The translations under genes and the position numbers were made by a program. A DNA stretch of 64,000 bases from positions 1-64,000 of the forward strand of contig JAGOMP010000002.1 of NCBI GenBank assembly GCA_017993505.1, given 5' to 3'. Origin of the DNA: Planctomycetota bacterium. Lineage in GTDB: Bacteria; Planctomycetota; Uabimicrobiia; Uabimicrobiales; JABWCH01. The notes beneath the pieces are model-generated. The model had not been told where the DNA came from, did no database searches, and saw only the letters and a list, made by a program, of their open reading frames with translations. Below, piece after piece: positions 1-9,155 of the stretch (positions are counted from its first letter, which is position 1; the number at the start of each line of letters is the position of its first letter).

Positions 1-12
1 AATAATCTATAA

Positions 13-47
13 AATTCTATAAAATAATATAAATATTTTATAGAATT
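13..47. repeat. AT-rich perfect hairpin next to tnpB remnant
   Basis: A perfect inverted repeat has arms at 13-25 and 35-47 (core arm attctataaaat and its complement) and a 9-base loop. It ends exactly where recognisable TnpB coding sequence begins. A related set of tttatag motifs lies on the other side of the remnant at about 287-327. IS200/IS605 elements use subterminal hairpins, so this may be a decayed element end or a later insertion that cut tnpB. The distinction cannot be made from this window. Confidence 0.6.
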
Positions 48-48
48 A

Positions 49-294
49 TGTGGAAATATCAAAGCTGATTTAACACTAAAAGATAGAGTGTATATTTGTA
101 ATGAATGTGGTTTAAAAATAGACAGAGCTTACAATGCAAGTTTGAATTTACTAACAGAATTAAAAAAACAAATAGGCAAAGTTCTTGCCGAATTTACGTC
201 TGCGGACTTGACGGCAATGCAATCAGATTTAGTAATAAATCAGATTGTAACCAGCAAGGTTGAAACAGAAATACAACAGAAATCTTATTTATAG
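49..294 (+). pseudogene. 3' remnant of IS200/IS605-type tnpB (RNA-guided nuclease/OrfB C-terminus)
   Basis: The reading frame opens after a stop at 25-27 and becomes TnpB-like at Cys (49-51). It reads [13 protein letters not shown], then the zinc-knuckle half CNECG, then the RuvC-III-like segment [12 protein letters not shown], and ends about 40 residues later. Full TnpB proteins are roughly 350-400 residues, so only the last fifth remains. The first Cys pair has lost its first Cys at the junction with the upstream hairpin. A GTG at 88 could be called as a start, but the similarity runs upstream of it, so I read this as a truncated fragment and not a gene. No tnpA is seen. The rest of the element may lie left of the window or be gone. 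Confidence 0.75.
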
Positions 295-327
295 ATTTTT
301 ATAGCTATTTATAGGATTTTATAGGTT
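287..327 (+). repeat. Short tttatag direct repeats after the tnpB remnant
   Basis: Four closely spaced copies of a tttatag core occur in about 40 bases directly after the tnpB stop. They resemble the right arm of the hairpin at 13-47. They may be a degenerate element end. No function is assigned. Confidence 0.35.
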
Positions 328-374
328 TGTAGGAACGGATTTACAAAGAAACTCTTCATGAAAGTAATGAGAAA

Positions 375-2474
375 ATGGCAACAATACTTAAAGCAATTCG
401 TAGTGGGAAAAAAATCATTGTTGACTATAAAATAGAACGTGCAGAAATAGAAGAAAAACTCTACTTATGCATTATGAACAACCAAGGTTCTGTCACAAGT
501 CGTCCACTAAAAATGAAACCTGGAAAAGATCGTCTTTCCTTTAATTTTGGCGATGATAGTAATAAATATCGAAAAGTGTACATTGGGGATAGCGATAAAA
601 AAATCATAGGAAGCAGTGTAAACATACCAGAAACTATGGACAGAGAACAATTAAAAAAATTATTTTTAGAATGTATCCTTCCGCCTATCCTTTTCATTCT
701 TTTTATTATCATAGTTATAAAATTTACGATTATTAAAAATACAGAACTCGCATCCTTTAAAATTCACAAAGCTTTACAACAAGGACTTAATAAAATTCAA
801 GTGCAAGGTGAAATCAAATTATACCAAGACATCGCACCTTCTATTGCATTTACTATCTATTCTGCCACAAAAATAGAACTTTGGGAAGGAAATAAACTAC
901 TACAATCAAAGACATTAGCAAATTTTGCTCCTAGTGCACAACAATTCTATGTAGAATGGGAAAATAAATATTCTCATGAAAAACAATATACAATTCAATG
1001 CACTTACAAAGATAAACCATTATTAGATAAACCTATCATCGTTCAACTCGATAAAGCATATCCCATTGCTCATTTGGAAGAATGCAACTTCACATCTGAT
1101 AAACAAGTTGATATAAAAATCAATACACAATTTATAGGGGATGCTCAGTTATATATTCAAACTATGCCTGAAAATTTTTCAGAATTCACTGTAAAAAAAC
1201 CTTTACAAAATCAACAGGGCAGACAACATACTAGACTAGGCCCCATGTCTGTTTATTCTCCTTTTTACAAAGTGCAATTATATGCTCAATTTTCAGATAA
1301 ACAAAGTCTTTTAGACGAACAAAAAATTCCATGTACTTTTTCTAGTGCTACGATTATAACAGCTCAATTTTCCTCTTTAGATACTGTTTTATGCTCTGGG
1401 AAATGGGATGGACCTGATTCCCATGCTTCCTCTATTGTATGTGAAATTTTTGATGAGTCCACAAAACAAAGTGTAGCGTCACAATCTTTATCAGACAAAC
1501 AATTCTTGATCTATCAAAAAGTCCCTACATACCATAACAACTACAAAGCACGCATTTTATACGATTCAGAAATTCTTGCTTCAAAAAATATTGTATCTAC
1601 TATAGAACTCCTTCAATTCATAGACCTCAGGGATAAAATGATCTATTTTGCCCCCACAATAGACAACGTCGTACAAAAAATGGCCTCTGAAGGACTACAA
1701 GAAAATATTCGAACTGAAATCCTACAACTTTCCAACTATTCCAAAGAAAGTGCAGAAAAAATTAAACGACTATTTTTTCAATTCAGCGACCAGATAAAAA
1801 GTCAACAAATCCAAAAATACTATCACAATATACATCAATTCTTTCATTTTATTTTGCAAGAACACGACACCATAGCACAAAAAGATCAAAAAAATATATG
1901 GAAAATTATATGCAATACAAAAATACAAGAATTATCTAGAATATTTAATCAAATCGAAAATATGCTCCTGCATATACATCCCCAAGCACAAAATAAATTT
2001 CCATTTATAAAATCCACGATTGAAGAAGCCCGCCTACAACAAAAAATGCAAACATACCTAGATAATATTTATTCCTGTGTTCAAGAAGGACAACTAATAT
2101 TAGCAATCGACATTTGCACACAATGTCTACAAATATATAATGACCATTGGGAATTTTTATATGCTCGTTACCATATTTACAAAGCTCTTGCAAATAAAAA
2201 ATCATACACAGACGAAGAAGCCATGTACAAAAAATATGCAAAACAAGACCAAGAAAAACTAGTCCAACAATTAAACGTTGAATTTCAAAAACAAATTCTT
2301 ATCCTAAACTATCCCCAAGCATATCTTTTAGGTCTTTACCTAGAACAAATTCAAGAAAATTCTGCAAACCTACAACGACAAATGAAAGATATTTTAGGGA
2401 AAATTACCTTAGAACAAAAAATCGAAGCATACCAAAAAAGCTTAAAAATCAAATTTACTTATGAAAACATATAA
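375..2474 (+). CDS. Single-pass membrane protein with large outer region, unrecognised
   Basis: A 699-residue protein that I do not recognise. Residues 1-99 are soluble, with a beta-rich stretch around 40-85 (SRPLKMKPGKDRLSF, KVYIGDSDKKI). One strongly hydrophobic segment follows at about 101-120. About 580 residues then lie on the other side: first beta-strand-rich (about 130-400, perhaps Ig-like), then helical and Gln/Lys-rich (about 430-699). There is no cleavable signal, so the N-terminus is probably cytoplasmic and the C-terminus outside. It starts 18 bases ahead of the next gene's start region and shares its strand, so the two are likely cotranscribed. The envelope role is inferred from topology only. 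The start at 375 has only a weak upstream GAG. Confidence 0.75.
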   Translation: MATILKAIRSGKKIIVDYKIERAEIEEKLYLCIMNNQGSVTSRPLKMKPGKDRLSFNFGDDSNKYRKVYIGDSDKKIIGSSVNIPETMDREQLKKLFLECILPPILFILFIIIVIKFTIIKNTELASFKIHKALQQGLNKIQVQGEIKLYQDIAPSIAFTIYSATKIELWEGNKLLQSKTLANFAPSAQQFYVEWENKYSHEKQYTIQCTYKDKPLLDKPIIVQLDKAYPIAHLEECNFTSDKQVDIKINTQFIGDAQLYIQTMPENFSEFTVKKPLQNQQGRQHTRLGPMSVYSPFYKVQLYAQFSDKQSLLDEQKIPCTFSSATIITAQFSSLDTVLCSGKWDGPDSHASSIVCEIFDESTKQSVASQSLSDKQFLIYQKVPTYHNNYKARILYDSEILASKNIVSTIELLQFIDLRDKMIYFAPTIDNVVQKMASEGLQENIRTEILQLSNYSKESAEKIKRLFFQFSDQIKSQQIQKYYHNIHQFFHFILQEHDTIAQKDQKNIWKIICNTKIQELSRIFNQIENMLLHIHPQAQNKFPFIKSTIEEARLQQKMQTYLDNIYSCVQEGQLILAIDICTQCLQIYNDHWEFLYARYHIYKALANKKSYTDEEAMYKKYAKQDQEKLVQQLNVEFQKQILILNYPQAYLLGLYLEQIQENSANLQRQMKDILGKITLEQKIEAYQKSLKIKFTYENI

Positions 2475-2492
2475 AAATTTGGAGTATCCATT

Positions 2493-4949
2493 ATGAACAA
2501 AGAAAAATACTTATTCATTGTATCGTGCATTCTCAGTTTTTGGACTATAATGCATTACTCCAATATAGAAGAAATAAACATTTCATCGAATCAATACAAA
2601 ACAAGCAACGAACATATACTCCAACATACATTATACACAGAAATACCCTATGCAGAAATTTTATGGGATACTAGCAACACAAATCCATTTGATCAAATGG
2701 TCGATCGCCAAAACATGCCGCCTGTGTATTTAGAACTCCCTACTATTCCTGATTCACTGAAGCTATTTCTGCCTCCAGACCCAGCCCCGAGACAAGAATA
2801 TTGGCATACATTTACTATAGATAACATACTTCCACCTGATGACGTTTCTGTAGACTTAAACGCTATCCAAGAAATGCCCAAAAAACAGCCATTTGAAGAA
2901 TATACAAATAACTTAACAAAACAAATTAGACCATATGATGAAATTATACTCTATGATGGAAGATCCCAGCAAGGCAAAATCATCCGCAGAACTAATACAA
3001 GAATTTTCTTCCAACAAAAAGGGAGAGAACACACATTAGAATATCCTATGGAAAATATACTCAAAATTATAGAAAAAGTCAGCATAGAACAAATTTGCCA
3101 AGAAAAAATTAAACATGCTAACTACGAAGAAAAAATACAACTAGCTCAAAACGCAAATAATCTAGGGTTAGCAAAGATGGGAGAAAAACTCTTTCAACAA
3201 CTCATATTAGACTATCGCCTTAAAATAGAACCTTACATTGCTTATGCACAATTTTGTCAAGACAACTGCGACTATGCCAAAGCCATTGCCATCTTAGAAA
3301 AAGGCATACAGACCATAAAACAAAATAATGAAATCAAACTTAACTTAGCCAAAATATACCTACAATTCAATCTGCATGAACAAGCATTGCAACTTTTACA
3401 AGATTGTAATAATTTTGATTGCATAGAATGCATCGTCAAATTCTATTTACAACAACAAAACAAAGAAAAAATACAAGAATACTTAGATAAAGCAAAGCAA
3501 ATTGCACAATATGAACATAGACCACGCCTATATAGCTTAGAAGCACAATTTGCACTACAAAATGGCAATCCTGTATCATGTTTAGAACTCTGTACCCAAG
3601 CTCCTCAAGATGATGTTGCCCTATACCAAGGAATTTCTCATTATTTACTAGGAAACTTAAGCGAATCCATCTCCTACTTTAAAAAAGTCATTCAACAAGG
3701 CGATATTCGAGGCATATATAATTTAGCTCTTGTATATGCCCAAGGAGACTATCCTGAAGCAGCCATCACCCTTTTACAAAAAAATCAAACACACCCATCA
3801 TTAATTGCTGATCCATCTACATACAAAGCACTTTTAGGATACTTGCTTTTTCGAAAAAAATCAAAAAATGCCCTAGACATGATCAAATCAGCCCAAGGAA
3901 ACAATCCACAAAATCCACTTGTCTACTATTACCTAGCTGAATTATATTATCAAACAAAAGACAACCTAGAAGAAGCTAATCAAAACTACCAAAAAATACT
4001 GCGATCTAACTTTTCTTTGGCACAAATTTTATGGCGTCTTGCTTTTCTTTCTTTTCAAGAAAACAACTTTAACGAAAGTATTAAATATATCGATGAATGT
4101 TGCCTCCATCCTTGGAAACCAGAACAAAAATGTACACTCCATACACTCAAAGCCATTATCTACTTTAACCAAAAAAATATAAAAGAAGCACGATTTCAAC
4201 TACAACAAGCATTGCAACACAATCAATATAATCGAGAAGCTCTACAAGTCACACTTTGGTTTGAAAACCAAGCCAATCAACAAGAACAAGCACTTCAAAC
4301 CGCTGAAATCATACTCTCTCAATATGAAAATGATCCCTACACACAAAAAGCAAAATCAAAAATAGAAATCAACCAAAAACTCATACTATGGCAAGATAAC
4401 TTTCAACGTCCTGACAATCCCTATGTACGTGCTGGTTGGCAAGAAATCGAACAAAATGGATTAGAAATCTACTTAGAAAAACATCAAATTACATTTACTG
4501 GTCAAATGAACTTACAAAGGAAACCAGGTGCTCTCCTTCGATTAATCGACTATCCTAAACTCCACTCATTCCAAGGTGAATGCAATTATACAGAAGCTAA
4601 TAAGACAACTGCAGGTCTTTTTATAGGAGTCTGGGAAAAAAAATGTCTGTACTTTGGTAAAAATGACCAAAAACAACTTGTATACGCACTATGTGACGAA
4701 AAAAAACCTTTGCAATGGACAACTATAGACCACACATTGCTTCCTAATATACATTCCCACATTCTGAAAATAGAAAAAATACAAGATCAAAAAGATAGAT
4801 TCAACCTTTTTTGTGATGACATTCCTGTGATGCCCATTACTTTACCTAATTTTGAAAAAGAAAAAGTACAAGCTGGATTCTTTGCAACGTCGCTAGACGA
4901 CCAATGGAAATTTTTTGTCGATAACGTAGAACTTCGAGAGATAAAATGA
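2493..4949 (+). CDS. Membrane-anchored TPR protein with C-terminal jelly-roll-like domain
   Basis: An 818-residue protein. An N-terminal hydrophobic segment (residues 5-22) acts as signal or anchor. Residues about 148-192 form a DEIILYDGRSQQGKI module of the type DxIxLxDGxxxxGxI. This is a small beta-domain pattern I associate with envelope proteins of PVC bacteria. About 205-640 is a run of TPR-like helix pairs (for example AKAIAILEKGIQ, ARFQLQQALQHNQYN). About 645-818 opens with WQDNFQRPDNP and ends with WKFFVDNVELREIK, like LamG or 3-keto-disaccharide-hydrolase jelly rolls. RBS GGAG lies before the ATG. Its last 4 bases overlap the next gene, indicating translational coupling. Probably an exported scaffold; no enzymatic residues are claimed. 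Confidence 0.75.
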   Translation: MNKEKYLFIVSCILSFWTIMHYSNIEEINISSNQYKTSNEHILQHTLYTEIPYAEILWDTSNTNPFDQMVDRQNMPPVYLELPTIPDSLKLFLPPDPAPRQEYWHTFTIDNILPPDDVSVDLNAIQEMPKKQPFEEYTNNLTKQIRPYDEIILYDGRSQQGKIIRRTNTRIFFQQKGREHTLEYPMENILKIIEKVSIEQICQEKIKHANYEEKIQLAQNANNLGLAKMGEKLFQQLILDYRLKIEPYIAYAQFCQDNCDYAKAIAILEKGIQTIKQNNEIKLNLAKIYLQFNLHEQALQLLQDCNNFDCIECIVKFYLQQQNKEKIQEYLDKAKQIAQYEHRPRLYSLEAQFALQNGNPVSCLELCTQAPQDDVALYQGISHYLLGNLSESISYFKKVIQQGDIRGIYNLALVYAQGDYPEAAITLLQKNQTHPSLIADPSTYKALLGYLLFRKKSKNALDMIKSAQGNNPQNPLVYYYLAELYYQTKDNLEEANQNYQKILRSNFSLAQILWRLAFLSFQENNFNESIKYIDECCLHPWKPEQKCTLHTLKAIIYFNQKNIKEARFQLQQALQHNQYNREALQVTLWFENQANQQEQALQTAEIILSQYENDPYTQKAKSKIEINQKLILWQDNFQRPDNPYVRAGWQEIEQNGLEIYLEKHQITFTGQMNLQRKPGALLRLIDYPKLHSFQGECNYTEANKTTAGLFIGVWEKKCLYFGKNDQKQLVYALCDEKKPLQWTTIDHTLLPNIHSHILKIEKIQDQKDRFNLFCDDIPVMPITLPNFEKEKVQAGFFATSLDDQWKFFVDNVELREIK

Positions 4950-5938
4950 AATTTAAAAAAAGTATCCTATTCATCATCTTAGTTCTCTTAATATCGTGTT
5001 CACAAAAACACAATGATAATACAACCTACACAGAAGAACAAAATAAACTCATCCAACAACTTTCCTATGCTCAAGGAGAACAAGATATAGATCTATGGCC
5101 TCGCACAATTTCTATCCAATACAAACATAGAAATTGGATTACAGGCGAGAAAAAAACTATACAAAACACATATACTATACAACAAAAACCAAAAAAAATC
5201 ATTGCACAACCTGTAGGAATTGCAGAAATCTTATATGCCATACTGCCCCATGAACGATTAATTGCCTTTCACAATACTATCCAAGACTCTAACACAAGCA
5301 TTCTTGCAAAAAAAATAGATAACAAAAACATATTTTCCAGCAATCAAACAGAAATTGTCATCAAGCTACAACCAGACATTGTATTTGTTGCCTCCTACAC
5401 AAGCCATGAATTCCAAAAAACACTACAACAAGCCAATATTCCCCTTATCAATGTTGGCGAAGCCAATACTATTCCAGAAATCTTACAACAAATATCCATA
5501 CTAGGAAAAATTACAGGCGAACAAGGCAATGCCCAGAATCTTATCCAAAATATACAAAACATATTACAAAAATACATTGTGAATTCTGAAAAACCAGTAC
5601 GCGTACTCTCGTATACACCTTTTTATAAAACGGTTGCTGGGACTCATACTACGTTTGACTCTATTTGCCAAACATTAAACATACAAAATATAGCTACACA
5701 AAATAATATAGAAGGATTCCATAGAGTAGAAGCAGAATGGATATTACAACAAAATCCTGATATACTCATTGTTACTACAGAACAAGAAAAAAAACTTATA
5801 CAAAACGACATTCTACTCCAACAAACCAATGCCACAAAAACAAACAACATACATGCTATACCTAGTCAACACCTTACGCCTGTTTCTCAATACATTCTTT
5901 TAGGAATCCATGATCTCTATAAAATAATATATAAATAA
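4946..5938 (+). CDS. Substrate-binding lipoprotein, FhuD/BtuF-like (periplasmic binding protein)
   Basis: A 330-residue protein with a lipoprotein signal: hydrophobic core 6-16 and lipobox LISC with Cys18. The body matches class III periplasmic binding proteins that deliver siderophore-iron, cobalamin or metals. Visible pieces are KKIIAQPVGIAEILYAI, then LQPDIVFVASYTS, then IPLINVGEANTIPEILQQISILGKITG, then LQQNPDILIV near the C-terminus. It is tethered to a membrane and would feed an ABC importer, but no permease or ATPase gene is adjacent. It overlaps the preceding gene by 4 bases and a TRAP-type binding protein follows. The substrate cannot be read from the sequence. Confidence 0.8.
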   Translation: MKFKKSILFIILVLLISCSQKHNDNTTYTEEQNKLIQQLSYAQGEQDIDLWPRTISIQYKHRNWITGEKKTIQNTYTIQQKPKKIIAQPVGIAEILYAILPHERLIAFHNTIQDSNTSILAKKIDNKNIFSSNQTEIVIKLQPDIVFVASYTSHEFQKTLQQANIPLINVGEANTIPEILQQISILGKITGEQGNAQNLIQNIQNILQKYIVNSEKPVRVLSYTPFYKTVAGTHTTFDSICQTLNIQNIATQNNIEGFHRVEAEWILQQNPDILIVTTEQEKKLIQNDILLQQTNATKTNNIHAIPSQHLTPVSQYILLGIHDLYKIIYK

Positions 5939-5991
5939 AACTCATTCTTTATCACGAAACGCATTAAAAAATGCGAAAAAGGAAGACAACA

Positions 5992-6978
5992 ATGAAAAAA
6001 ATATTATTACTACTTCTTATAGCCATTCTTCCATTTACAACCTATGCACAAAGCACAAAAATACGAATTGCTACAGTAATCCCAGAAGGTTCCTCTTGGA
6101 TAAAATGCATGCGTAACATTGGAGACGAAGTCCAAAGACTCATGAACATTCAATTCATTATCTATGCAGGCGGAACAGCAGGCGAAGCCAATGCCATCTT
6201 AGAAAAAATAAAATACGGACAACTTGATGGTGGCGGATTCATGGGTTCCACGATTAGCGAACTTTCACCTAAACTCCGCATCCTAGACTTACCTTATAAA
6301 TATAAAAACTTAGAAGAATGGAAATACGTATTTAAAAAAATACGACGTGAGGCTACAAAAGACCTAGAAAAAAACAATTTCATAGCTTTAGGTTGGAGTT
6401 ATGGTGGATTTGTAGATCTATATTCTAAACAACCTATTCGCACCCTTCAAGATTTACAAGATGCTAAAGTATGGTTTTCACCTAGCGATCCACTTATGGA
6501 CGCATTCTTTAGAAAACTGAAAATTCATGGCGTACCTCTTAGTACTACCAACATCTATCCATCCTTGCAAACTGGACTACTCAACTGTGTGTACAACACA
6601 CCTTATGGAATTATGGCTATGCAATGGCACACACAAGTGCAATACAAAACAAACTACCCTATTGTCAACACTATGGGGACTGTTATTATCACCAAAAAAG
6701 CATTTGAAAGCATCCCTTCCCAATATAGACGCCTTTTTCTTACAATATGCACCAAACACTTTAATAAACTTGCTGAAGAAATCGAAAAACAAAATCAACA
6801 AGCTGAACAAGATCTTGCTACACGATTTAATATTCAAACTATACAACCAGATCAAGAATGGTTAAAAGAAACAGAAAAAATTAGCAATGAAATCGCTCAA
6901 GAAGGAATCGGTAAACTCTATACAAAAGAACTCTACGAAGAAGTTGAAACCTATCTTAAAGAAATTAGAAAAAAATAA
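5992..6978 (+). CDS. TRAP transporter solute-binding protein, DctP family
   Basis: I start at the ATG at 5992 because AGGAAG lies 8-9 bases upstream and the product then begins with a clean signal peptide (MKKILLLLLIAILPF, cleavage likely after TYA, residue 19). A start at 5971 would add 7 basic residues. The 328-residue protein has DctP features: TKIRIATVIPEGSSW at the mature N-terminus, GGTAGEANAILEKIKYGQLDGGG, LPYKYKNLEEW, DLQDAKVW, and LQTGLLNCVYNTPYG. These periplasmic proteins bind carboxylates or related solutes for DctQM-type symporters. No dctQ or dctM lies in the window. It is the last gene of the left operon-like run and is followed by a strong terminator. Confidence 0.87.
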   Translation: MKKILLLLLIAILPFTTYAQSTKIRIATVIPEGSSWIKCMRNIGDEVQRLMNIQFIIYAGGTAGEANAILEKIKYGQLDGGGFMGSTISELSPKLRILDLPYKYKNLEEWKYVFKKIRREATKDLEKNNFIALGWSYGGFVDLYSKQPIRTLQDLQDAKVWFSPSDPLMDAFFRKLKIHGVPLSTTNIYPSLQTGLLNCVYNTPYGIMAMQWHTQVQYKTNYPIVNTMGTVIITKKAFESIPSQYRRLFLTICTKHFNKLAEEIEKQNQQAEQDLATRFNIQTIQPDQEWLKETEKISNEIAQEGIGKLYTKELYEEVETYLKEIRKK

Positions 6979-7114
6979 ACAAAATTTGTTTTTTGGCTCA
7001 CTCTACTCAGAGTTCTATATAAAAAAATCTAGAATCAACTCTTTTTACTTTGAGTGTCAAACAATAAAATCTGTTTTTTCAGAATCGATTTGCTCTGCTT
7101 AAGATTCAATAGCT

Positions 7115-7150
7115 AAAAAAAGTAGCTAGGCAACATAGCTACTTTTTTTT
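7115..7150. terminator. Bidirectional rho-independent terminator
   Basis: The stem agtagcta (7121-7128) pairs with tagctact (7136-7143) over a 7-base loop. It is flanked by an A run on the left and a T8 run on the right. It lies between the convergent DctP gene (plus) and the gene ending at 7251 (minus), so it can serve both. Confidence 0.85.
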
Positions 7151-7250
7151 ACAACATTACATTTTTACAATTATTTATTAGCAAAATCATTTCCATAAGT
7201 ATTATATCGTCAGCTTGGGAATTGTACTCATCTTTACCGCAAAAAAAAGA

Positions 7251-8963
7251 TTACTTACGAAACACTTCACATTGATATTGTATGGTAAACCTTGGAGTCG
7301 TACTCATCTTTGCCTCAAAAAAAAGATGATCTGTAGAAATCGTTCTATATTTTAATTCTCCTTGCAATTGAGCTTGTTGTATATATCGTAAATTGATGTC
7401 ATAATGTATAATGCCATTACTAAATGTAGCTTCTCCTGCAATTTGTTGATTTCGTTCTGTATCTTGCATTTGGATAGTAGAATTCTTGATTTGAAACACT
7501 GCATAATTTTGATTGTTTTTTTGCATATCATGCAAACGATGTAGCCCAATAAATCCTTTAGTTGTATGCCTCATTCTGGGATCTAAAACACTAGCTATAT
7601 TTTTTGCATCTACCTTCCAAGAAGTACCTATATCTAGCCTTCGAAGTGGTTGGTCTTTGTCTTTAAAAATATAATAATCTGACATATAAAACGCTCGTTC
7701 TATCAATTCTTTTTCTTGCAAACTCAAAATATCTGCTGTATCTGTAGTGTCAATACTTGTCAAACCCACTCCATCCTTATATGTGAGTCGAAACATTTTC
7801 CCTTCTAGCAAATTCAAACGTTTAGGATACCCTAAAATTTTTCCTTTCATAATAACGTGTTCTTTAAATGTTGCAAATTTTTCACGAAGTCCTAAATTAA
7901 TTGTATTTTCTTCTATAGAGTCTAGTATTTGTAAAAGTTCCTCTTCTGTAAAAGAAAAATACTTCTTCACCAACATAGAAACAGTGGGCAACACCATATG
8001 CTCGGAAAGTTTTAAAATACGACTTCCCATTTTCAGAGCAACTCCATTTTGTGGCATCAAAGGTATAATATAATCGCTGACCATATCTATTGCCCATGTA
8101 GATTTTTCTAAAAAATATTTCCACCATTCTTCATTAATGTCAAAATAAAACCTTGTAGGAGAAAGAACTAAATTTTGTTGTACTTTGTCAAACTTTCTTG
8201 TTTCAATAATCGTATCTCCATTATTAGACTCAATTGTAGATGTATAATTAATCATATAAAGATATTTATATTGAACTTCGCCTGTAATTCCCCAATCTTT
8301 ATTTTTCCCTCGTCCTTCTACAATAGCTGTTGTATTGCCTTTATATATATATCCTTGCTTTCTTGTTTCTTGAAAATCTTTAGGATTATTTATGGCTTGT
8401 GGGACTGGTTGTTTTTGAGGAACTTTAAAATGAGCAGTCAATTGAATATTATTATCTAATTCAAATTCTAAGGGCTGAATTCCAGAAGCTCCTTGCGACC
8501 ATTTTTCAAAATAATAAGGTAGTATGGCCATTGGTTTTATGTATACTTTTGTACGTGCTGGAAGTTGCCCATCTTCATTCAATGGTGGTATGATTTCCAC
8601 TTTTCCTGCACCTTCTGGTAAGATATTCACTTGGATAGTATACAATGGACTTTTTTTCTCTTGCTGAATATTTTCTATTTTTTGTTGCTCTTTAATACTT
8701 TCCCATTGATTTTGTTTGCCTTGTTGTTGACCTTGTAGATATTCTCCTAACTTTTTTGTAAAATCCGAACTAAACCCCATATCTCTTAATTTATAAAAAA
8801 GTTGAGGAGTGAGTTTTTCTTGTATTCCTTTCTCTTTAATCTCCTGTAAAATCTCTTCTTCTGACAAATTATATTGTTTCATATTTAAAATGTCATGCAA
8901 CGTCCAATTTTGCCCATAAAGACAACTGATGAAAAAAAATAATAATATAAAGTTAAATTTCAT
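7251..8963 (-). CDS. Exported protein with InlB-like bacterial repeat domain, function unknown
   Basis: A 570-residue protein. The signal peptide is MKFNFILLFFFISCLYG; Cys14 makes a weak lipobox possible, otherwise cleavage falls after Gly17. Residues 18-75 look like a small helical motif (DILNMKQYNLSEEEILQEI). About 100-180 resembles the divergent InlB B-repeat or 'bacterial repeat' fold (EGAGKVEIIPP, then YFEKWSQGASG, then IQLTAHFKVP). The remaining 380 residues are mixed alpha/beta and not recognised; they contain two beta-rich stretches and may be a lipid or surface-binding domain. It stands alone on the minus strand. Upstream (9000-9050) is AT-rich and presumably carries its promoter. 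Confidence 0.7.
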   Translation of the reverse strand: MKFNFILLFFFISCLYGQNWTLHDILNMKQYNLSEEEILQEIKEKGIQEKLTPQLFYKLRDMGFSSDFTKKLGEYLQGQQQGKQNQWESIKEQQKIENIQQEKKSPLYTIQVNILPEGAGKVEIIPPLNEDGQLPARTKVYIKPMAILPYYFEKWSQGASGIQPLEFELDNNIQLTAHFKVPQKQPVPQAINNPKDFQETRKQGYIYKGNTTAIVEGRGKNKDWGITGEVQYKYLYMINYTSTIESNNGDTIIETRKFDKVQQNLVLSPTRFYFDINEEWWKYFLEKSTWAIDMVSDYIIPLMPQNGVALKMGSRILKLSEHMVLPTVSMLVKKYFSFTEEELLQILDSIEENTINLGLREKFATFKEHVIMKGKILGYPKRLNLLEGKMFRLTYKDGVGLTSIDTTDTADILSLQEKELIERAFYMSDYYIFKDKDQPLRRLDIGTSWKVDAKNIASVLDPRMRHTTKGFIGLHRLHDMQKNNQNYAVFQIKNSTIQMQDTERNQQIAGEATFSNGIIHYDINLRYIQQAQLQGELKYRTISTDHLFFEAKMSTTPRFTIQYQCEVFRK

Positions 8964-9049
8964 ATTATATTCTCCTTTATAAATATAAATCTGCTTTCTC
9001 CTATAAATTATATAACATTTTATATTAAAATTTTTTTTTGAAATAAAAA

Positions 9050-9112
9050 TTGACTACCTATACCAAAAAAATACAATACATATATTGACTCCCTATACTA
9101 AAAAAATACAAT
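9050..9112 (+). promoter_or_regulatory. Tandemly duplicated sigma-70-type promoter
   Basis: Two copies of a 35-bp unit each carry TTGACT, a 16-base spacer and TACAAT: 9050-9055 with 9072-9077, and 9085-9090 with 9107-9112. They differ at few positions. The nearest gene start is 9156, about 44 bases after the second -10 box. Near-consensus boxes in both copies support real promoters; duplication could raise expression. Confidence 0.65.
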
Positions 9113-9155
9113 GCATATATATTCTAACATCATTCCATATAAGGAGACCTTCCCT

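Noticed and set aside
8175-8459. 94-residue plus-strand frame inside the exported-protein gene (also 7747-8073)
   Set aside because: Antisense to a longer, signal-peptide-bearing gene, with no ribosome site.
9111-9155. Upstream ATG for the repeat protein
   Set aside because: The ATG overlaps the second promoter's -10 box and has no ribosome site; AAGGAG precedes 9156.
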